Assembly: GCA_017506865.1 (NCBI GenBank)
Contig: JAFCMP010000423.1
Location: 620,001-684,000 of the forward strand
DNA length: 64,000 bases
Direction of reading: 5' to 3'
Source: Tribonema minus
Taxonomy: Eukaryota; Sar; Xanthophyceae; Tribonematales; Tribonemataceae
Shown: positions 11,501 through 20,500 of the stretch, one piece after another
Numbering within the stretch: position 1 is the stretch's first letter
Layout: every line of letters starts with the position of its first letter
The notes under the pieces: model-generated
Databases searched by the model: none
Told to the model about the DNA's origin: nothing
The model's input: the letters and a program-made list of their open reading frames with translations, nothing else
Position numbers and translations under genes: made by a program

Positions 11501-14500
11501 CAATGCTGGAGCCAATGATAGACAGGCTGCAACGCACACACGCACACACACACAAACACACACACAAGCACATACGTAACCGACTTTGTCAGCCAGCAGC
11601 ATGCAATCAAGAGGGTTTTGGTCAGGGTTAGGGCTAGCCATCGGGATCAAGGTTGATAGCGTGGGTTAAGGACAGGGTTAAAGTGTAAGAGACAACGGCA
11701 GACACGCTTTGGCGCACGCAAAACCACCGACCAATGTCAGCCAACACAGGACGTGATGATCATCACCATCATTGTACATAGCAGCATTCGCCTGTTGTTG
11801 CGTGGCACGGTGTGCAGTGCTTACTAGTAGTGCGGGTTCAGCAAACTCTCGTGAACTCAATGCGTTTTGCGTGATATTGAAGTTCAGAAGTTGAGATTGA
11901 CATGCCCGGGTGTGCAATTTCATCCTGTGGATCCTCTACAAAGGTTTCTATCAACGCACCTAATCGAGAGGAGCCTCATACACCGCTAGATCTGCTGTCA
12001 CAGCAGCTCCACCATCCGAAACACCACCACGTGATGAACTGGATCTACAACAAGCTGTATTGCAGCAACAACAGCTGACTGCGGTCCTTCAATGTACTTC
12101 AACACCACCACCTGATGAAGTTAGTTACTGTGTTGAGGCAGCAAAAGCTCACCTGGGGTCCTCCTTAAGCTTCTCAAACACCTCCTTAAGCTTTGCCTCT
12201 CGCGCCTCAAGCTCTATTGCATACTCTTCCGCCGCCTCGCGGCGTGCATCCGCCTACGCAAACGAGGGTTGAAGTTAGTATCATACTAGGGCTTGAAGTT
12301 GGTGTCAGGCTTGGGCTTGAAGTTTGCTTCACGCGCCTCAAGCACTATTGCATACTCTTCCGCCGCCTCCCGTCGGACGTCCGCCTGCGCAAACAAGGGT
12401 CGAAGTAAGTGTTAGGCTCGGGCTTGAAGTTTGCCTCTTGCGCCTCCAGCTCTATTGCATGCTCTTCTGCCGCCTCCCAGCGCGCGTGCGTCTGCGCAAA
12501 CGAGGGTTGAAGAAGTGTGACGCTAGGGGCTTGAAGTTGGGGTGGGACACAGCATCGGGTTCAGCTTGTTCTCCTGTTTTCAATCAACCCCCCAGAAAAC
12601 TAACCACCAGGCTGTCGAAGTCGCACACGGCCCCTGTACCTGCAAAGTGCACTCCAACATAAATTCAAATTCAGCATGCATGCTTGAAAGGCACGCCTGC
12701 CACAACTTGATGTCACACATTAAACTTGAAGTTGTTGACAAGGCCCTGCACCCTACTACATTATTGTTGAACGACGTAAACCCGTATGAATGCTCGGCGC
12801 GCTCACCTTCTTCCTCTGCACCGGACGTTTTGCTCGCTCTGGCACGCCCCTGTACATCGCCTGCACTTAGAAGTTCAACTTGTTTCACTGCTCATCCTAA
12901 CTGCTCATCCTAACTCTAACTCTGACCCTAACCCTAATCCTGCTTCCTCCCTTATCTCGTGCTTTGCCTCCCCCAGCTCATGCCCACAGTTGTTAACATT
13001 CTGTCGCAGACATACAGCATGCCGCCTAACCCTAACATGCCAAGACTTGATGTTTTGGACTTTCCAGTTGGACTGTTGAAGCCCGCGCATTGAACTTGCT
13101 TGAACGCTTCGCCTCCTCCATATGCATCCGTGCACCCTTCATTCTTGTTGACCATAAACTCGTTTGTCAACGCGCGCATTGATGTTGAACTTGAAGTTGC
13201 ATCACTGCTCGGCGCTCTCACCTTCTTCCTCTCCGCCTCGCGCTTCGCCGCTTCCATATGCACCGCTGCGCCCTTACTTCTTGTTGAACGCAAACGCGTG
13301 TCAACATGCAATTGAACCTCAACTTGTTTCAACGCTCAGCGCGCTCACCTTCTTCCTCTCCACCTCCCGCTTCGCCTCTTCCAGAGCATCTTCGCGCGCC
13401 TTCAGCTGAGCCCTGACATCATTCATCTCCACCTCCCTCAGACGCAGGTTCTCTCGCTCCTGCTCCAGCTCCCGGATCAGGTCGCTGACCTGTCATGATT
13501 CAAATGTTTCATGATCACATTCATGAATCTTCATACTTGAAGACTAATCGGGTTCTCGCTCCTGCTCAAGGTCTCGAATCAGGCCGGCGCTCAATCACCC
13601 GGATCAGGTTGCTGACCTGTGAATCATGATGTTCACGACTTCGTCCATGAATATCTACAGTTGGCGACCAAGCAATCTGCTTCTCGGGTCATCTCGCTCC
13701 TGCATTATAAAACTCCCTCATGCCATTGACCTGTTGTCGGGTGAAACTACACATCCTCACAACATTTGTGAACCTCCTCGTTTTGGGGCCCAGCAATCTG
13801 CTCCTGAGCAGATCGGTTGGATCACAGCAATCAAACGATCAGATATACGAAGCATTCCTAGTCACCACAAAGGGTACCGTAAATCACGGGGTATAAGATA
13901 CCCGTTCCTTAACAACGCCAGCTTTTTGGGTCTCTTAGATACAGGTTTCTTATACGGCGTATAAGAAAGGGAGTATCTTATACAGCAAACCTAGTATCTT
14001 ACATACACAACTGTCAACATGCTATAAGAAACAGGTATCTTATACGGCGTATGTACATTTATGCGCGCATGCGTATGCGTATGCGTCACCAACGGTGTTG
14101 GGGTCTTGAAGTTGAGAGCTGTGAGGTGTGAGAGGTAGTACGGCTGTACAATGAATGCCGCCGGTGGTAGTGCAGCTGCTTTAGCCGGTTTAGCAGCAGC
14201 AGCAGCAGCAGCGGCAGCAGCAGCAGCAGCGCCACCAGCGATGGTGAATCAGATGACCGCTACCAGCACCAGAGCCTGCTGCCAAGCGCGAGCGAGGGCC
14301 TGCCAAGCTCATGCACTGCTTGCTGCATGCCTGTCGTTGGCGCTTTGCTACAATTTGAAAGTTGCCTTGCTTGCTGCACAAGGTACGGGGTTACTTATAC
14401 CATCGCGTAAGGAACCCCCTTTCTTACACACAAGGGTTCCTAATGCTGCGTGTAAGAAAGGGCGTTTCTTATACAGGAAACCTAGTATCTTACATACATG

Positions 14501-17500
14501 CCTGTCAAAATGTTATAAGAAACGGGTGTCTTATACGCCGTATAAGATACCCGTTTCTTATACAGAGGCACTGCCTTATACCCCGTGATTTACGGTACTT
14601 TTCGAGATTTGCTTGCCTGCCGCTTAGTGCCGATGACACAGTAAGTTATGAGAAGTTCTACTTGAAGTAATCAGTCACTTGAAATCAGTCATCGCCTGTC
14701 ACGTTCCCTCAGTTAGCAGCGACTTTTAAACTGATGCCTTCAAAATTAGGGGTAGGTGGTGGCTGATGCAGAGCGCAAAACAACAGCAGCACTAAACCAT
14801 TACTTCATCTTCATTACTTCAACTTGAAGTCAGCGCTCACCTGCTGCTGCCGCGTCCCCTCGTCCAGCAGCGACTTGGCCCTCTCCAGCATCGGCGCCGG
14901 CAGCCGCAGCGCTACTTCAACTTCATTACTTCAACTTCACTACTTCAACTTGAAGATTCACTACTTCAACTTGAAGAAGTCAGCGCTCACCTGCCGCGTC
15001 CCCTCGTCCAGCAGCGACTTGGCCCTCTCCAGCACCGGCGCCGGCAGCTGCAGCCTCTCCGCCACCGCCAGCGCAAACGACTCGCCTATCGCACCCGCCA
15101 TCAACCGGTACGTGGGGCGCCCTTCCACAAACTGCATCGCCGCGACTTTAAAGCGCGCGTCCCCTGCCGCGAGCTCCTTCAGCTGCAAGTAGTGCGTCGT
15201 CAGCGCCACGCGCGCGCCGCTGTCGAGCAGCGCTTCGAGGAGCGCCTGCGCTAGCGCGACGCCTTGCGCGGGGTCCGTGCCGCTGCCCATTTCGTCCATC
15301 AGGACGAGGGCGCCGGGGCGTGCGCGCTCGAGCACTGCCTTGCACACCTGGGGGGGGGGGAATGGTAGGCGGTGAGGAACTGGTGGGTAGGTTGCTAGTG
15401 AGAAATTGCAAGGGACATTATTAGTGATCAGGTTCCGGGGCGCGCGCACTCGAGCACTGCCTTGCACACCTGGAGGGGTTAGTAGGTATCAAGGGTTGCA
15501 AGGTAGATTGGTAGTGATTAGATTTGTCCCCCACCATGGTATGCCCGCTGAATAACCACAGGCCCACCCCCATGACATACAGGTAACTTCAAAACCAGAG
15601 TTAGCAACTACACTGGGGCGTTGAAGCCAGGCCCCCCTCTCAACATCAACGTTGAAGTCTCACCATGAGGTGCCCGCTGAACGTCGACAGATCCCCCGTG
15701 ACGCTCTGCAGATCCCCAATGTCGGCGAGAACGGGATCAAACACATCGACGCGTGCACCGCGCGCCGCTGGTACGGGTATTCCCGCTCGCGCCATGAGAG
15801 CTACCAGCCCTAGCGTCTTCAGCACCACGGTTTTGCCGCCGGCGTTGGGGCCGGTGAGAACCAGTGCCTGAGGATGTGAAGAATGAAGTAGGGTTAGGTT
15901 AGGTTAGGTAGGGTTAGGGTAAGGGTAGGGTTACACGAGGTAGGGTACGGGGATGCCCGCTGGTGCCATGAGGGCCACTAGCCCTAGCGTCTTCAGAACG
16001 ACGGGTTTTGCCGCCGGCGTTGGGGCCGGTGAGGACCAGTGCCTGAGGATGTGAAGAATGAAGTAGGGTTAGGTTAGGTTAGGTAGGGTTAGGGTAAGGG
16101 TAGGGTTACACGAGGTAGGGTATGGGTATGCCCGCTGGTGCCATGAGGGCCACTAGCCCTAGCGTATTCAGGACGACGGTTTTGCCATCAAGGTTGGGGC
16201 CGGTGAGGACCAGTGCCTGAGCGGTGTGGGGGTATGAGGTAGGGTTAGGCTTAGGGTAAGGTAGGGATATACTTTGGGTTGGGGGGTTTGTGAATCTCGT
16301 TAGGGTTGGGGTTGGGGTAAGGTGAGGACCAGCGCCTGAGCGATGATGTGGAGAACGAGGTAGGGTTGGGGTGAGGGGGGCATTGTAGGCAATCAGGGTT
16401 AGGGTAAGGGTAAGGGGGTAGGGCCATACGACGTATGGTTAGGGTTTGTGGAAGCCAACGTTGAGAATGGGGTCGGGGCAAGGTGAGGACCTGAGCGGTC
16501 TGGAGCACGGAGGTGGGTTACGGTCAGGGTGGGATTGTAGGCAATTACGGTTAGGCTTAGTGGCGGCCAGAGTCCTTGCCATGCATCGCCAGCATGAGGT
16601 GGCGAAACGATGGCAGAATCTGGCATAAAGCCGCACTGGGTAAACACCTCCTTCCGCCGCACAAACCTGCGACGAGGCATCTAGCTCAGCGCAACGCCGC
16701 CGAAACGATGGCAGAATCTGGTATAAAGTCCCATCAGCCGAAAACTCCTGCCACGCACACCTCCAACAAAGCATCTCGCTCCAGGTCATTTTGGGCACCG
16801 GGGGAGTCCTTGTCACGCAGCGCCAGCCTGAGGTGGCAAAATGATGGCAGAATCTGGTATGAAGTGCCAACGGCTAAACACTTTCGCCACACACACACGC
16901 ACCTGTGACGATGCATCCAACTCCAAATCATTGGGCACGGGGTCCTTTCCCACGCAGCGCCAACACATATGCAGTGGGGGCCATGAAGGCAGAACCTGGC
17001 ATAACCTTGCACTTGGCAAAAGTAATGGCAGAACCTGGCGTATGAAACTTGCACCTGCGCGTACCTTGGCACCGCCTGCCATCAGCTTGACACTGGCGTT
17101 CCTGCCACAAAACCGCCACACGCACCTGCGACGCGGCGTCCAGCTCCAGATCATTGGGCACTGGATCCTTCCCACGCAGCGCCAGCACCGGGTGGCGCAC
17201 GGCGCGCAGGCGGATCGCGCCCTCGCTGCCGACCTCAGGAATGGTGCCTCCGAGTCGAGCTCCGAGTCGCGCGCGCGCACACGCCAGGTCCACCTCCGCA
17301 GCAGCGCTCAGCGAGGCGAGCAGCGGCCGCTGGTTCTGGCCAACCTGCGCCAGGCAGCATGAAGTGTAGGAGAGTCGCAGGTTGAGGTGCACAGTGTAGG
17401 AGAGTCACTGGTTGAATTGCACTGAGGTCAGTGAGGCGCGCAGCAGCTGTTGGTTCTGGCCGACCTGCGCAGGCAAGGCAGTGCTCAGCATGAATCATAG

Positions 17501-20500
17501 GAGAGTCACTGGCAGAGTTACACTGAGCGGTCGCGAGACGATGACTTGTGCGGCGCTTCCGCCACGGAGACCAGCGACGCGAGCAGTGGCCGCTGGTTCT
17601 GGCTGACCTGCGCAGGCAGCAGTGGTCAGCATGAAATGTAAGGAGAGTCACTGGTGAGTGTGTGGGGAAGTCACTGGTTGACTTGCCCTGTTATTGACAA
17701 CGGGGTGCGGCTGCGAGTCAAATTCTGAGTCAGAGTCCGGCTGACCTGCACAGGCTGCTCAGCGCATCGAGGTATGGGAGAGTCACTGGTTATGTTGCAC
17801 TGCAACTTGAGACAGGTTGAGGCCGATCTACACAGACAGTGCTTCGCGTGAGCAGAGCTGTCGGTGCAGAAACAAGGCCACATTTCGTGCATGATGCGTA
17901 AAACCTCAACATTTGCTTTGCAGTACGTACCTTGATGGTCATACGCGACCAGGATGCGCGCTTCCTCCGCCTTAGGGTTAGGGTTAGCTTAGGGCTAAGA
18001 TCACTTAAAACTAGGGCTGTGGTTAGCCCAGGGTGCCCACTGCGTTGTGCGCAGATGCCTTGGGCTTAGCGAGGTGCTTGGCCAGGGTGCGCCCGCTACA
18101 GAAACCGAGGCCTCAATTCAAGTCTACTGTAACAAACATACATGCATACCTTGATGGTCATGCGCGACAGGATGCGCGCTTCCTCCGCCTTGAGCGCAAG
18201 CTTCAGCTCCACCAGCTCATTGGTCGGCTCGACGACGGATGACGGCTCTATGAACAGCGTCTTGCCCGTGCGCGATACGTCGTGGACGATGCCGACGCTG
18301 CGAACATAAACAAGAGGTTCAGCATACATGACATCAAGATGCGTGTCACGTACATAGTGCTTCAAAGTTTACGATGTTTATGTATTGTACACCAGATCAA
18401 CAGGGTCTTGCCCGCGCACGATACGTCGTGAACAATGCCGACGCTGCACATGAGGAGGAAAACCACATGTGAACAACCACGGCGCATGCATGTACATGAT
18501 GCTTTGAAGTATATGGTGTGCATATGATGTCAACAGGGTCTTGCGCATGGGCAATACGATACGTCGTGGATGATGCCGATGCTGTGGAAATGGGGAGAGT
18601 TGGGGTTAGGGTTAGGGTAGGGTTTAAGGATAGGGTTACAGTAAGATAGACAATTGTGCTTGAGGACATTGTAAAGCATCAGCAGTAAACACTGGGTTAC
18701 AAAGTAGGGTTAGGGTTAGAATTATAGAAGCCTACAACAGGATGAGCGCGAGGATGAGTAACTGTTAGGGCAACGGAAGTCACGAACCTGCGGTGGAACC
18801 GCTACTAAGGGTGAAGCAAGTGACTCGCTTTAGGAAAAAAAAAAGTCACTCACTTTGCGCTTGTACTATAGTAGTATTGCAAGCAACAGGTCAAGGGTTT
18901 CAATTGAGATTGAGCAAGTCACTCACTTGCGCTTGTACGTGGGCTTCACAGGCAGCACAAAGCGGCCATTGACCTCTGACACGTCAGATGATTTGATTGA
19001 TGATAAGGAGGTGAAGGACAGTCACTCACTTGCGCTTGTCATAGGCTTCACAAAAGGCAGCACAAGTGCCGCTGCAACAAGACGCACATTTGATTGAAGT
19101 TGAGGCACGCCACTCACTTGCGCTTGTATGTGGACTTCACAGGCAGCACGAGTACAAAGCAGCCCTTACCGATTCCCTTACTTTAACCCTAGTCCTAACC
19201 CTTACTCAGGCAAGTCACTCACTTGCGCTTGTACGTGGGCTTCACGGGCAGCACAAAGCGTCCATTGACCTCTGACACGTAGGCGCCCCTGCCCTCGTCC
19301 GCCAGCATGCCGCTGAAAGTACCCGAGCTGAGCAGCTTCTGCACCGACTGCCGGATGCTGCACAGAGGAGGGTGGGGGTGGGGGGGGGGGGGGGGGCAAG
19401 GTTAGGGCTAGGGTTAGGGTTGGGCTAAAGTTAGGGTTTGTGGAGCAGTGCAAGTACAGCATGCGAAGGCATCTCGCACTCCGTCACGTCTTCTCAAAGA
19501 CGTTGGGATGATTTCTGCCGGATGATGCGCGGAGAGCGCGCAAGGAGGGCTAGGGCTAGGGGGTTAGAGGTGGTGTTTGGTGTAGGCTAGGGTTAGGGTT
19601 AGAGGTAGTGTAAGGGTCAGTGCAGTGCGCAGCTTGATGTCAATTCTGGCCCTGTCCTCAACTCCAACCCGGAGCGTTTGTAAGGCATCGCAAGCACGCA
19701 GTGACTGCTGGGTATGCATGTATTTCGGGCAAGACTGCCAAATGCGGCATGGGAAAGCGTGCAAATGCAGCCCGTCACGGCTTTTTCATCACTGAGATGT
19801 TTTCTGAAACTGATGCGGCGCAATGTAATCCCTCCTGCTACCCACTCTCACAGAGGCCGCGGGGACTCCAACCCTAACCCTAACCTTTACCCTAACTCTA
19901 ACCCTAACCTAACCCTAATTGCGTATGCCGGACCAATTCTCGTCTCACTCACCTGCTGCGCTCTTACAGGGTCAGGGTTCACCCGAAGCCTAACCCTGAC
20001 CCTGATCCGTCGCGCCCATCCTAACGCCTATCTTTATCTTCCTGCGGCCCTGAATTTGACTCTAGACCCAACCTTGACTCTTCTTTGGTACAAAGTCCAT
20101 CCATCCAAGCAACCCTAACCCTAACCCTGACCTTGACCCTAAAACCAATTTTAGCCCTGAACCCAGCCCTAACCCTCACCCTTGCCCTAAGCCTACCCCT
20201 AACACCACCCGTAACCTAACACACTGACCCGACCCTTCATCCAATGCCAACATGATGCAAACTTTGATGCATGCACACCTGCTTGAGCATGCGCAACACC
20301 GCTCCGGCTGCTGTCAGCCTTTGGGGGTTAGAATAGGATTTAGGGTTAAATTGGAGTAAGGTTAGAGGTAGGGTTAGGGTTAGAGTTAGGAGCACACCTA
20401 ATGCCAGCCCCCTCAAGGAGGGCAGGCTCTTGAATCTCGGAAAAAACTTCTTCCGCTCACCTGTCATACAGCTTGTCTATGCGCGCGCGCAGCCGCCCCA

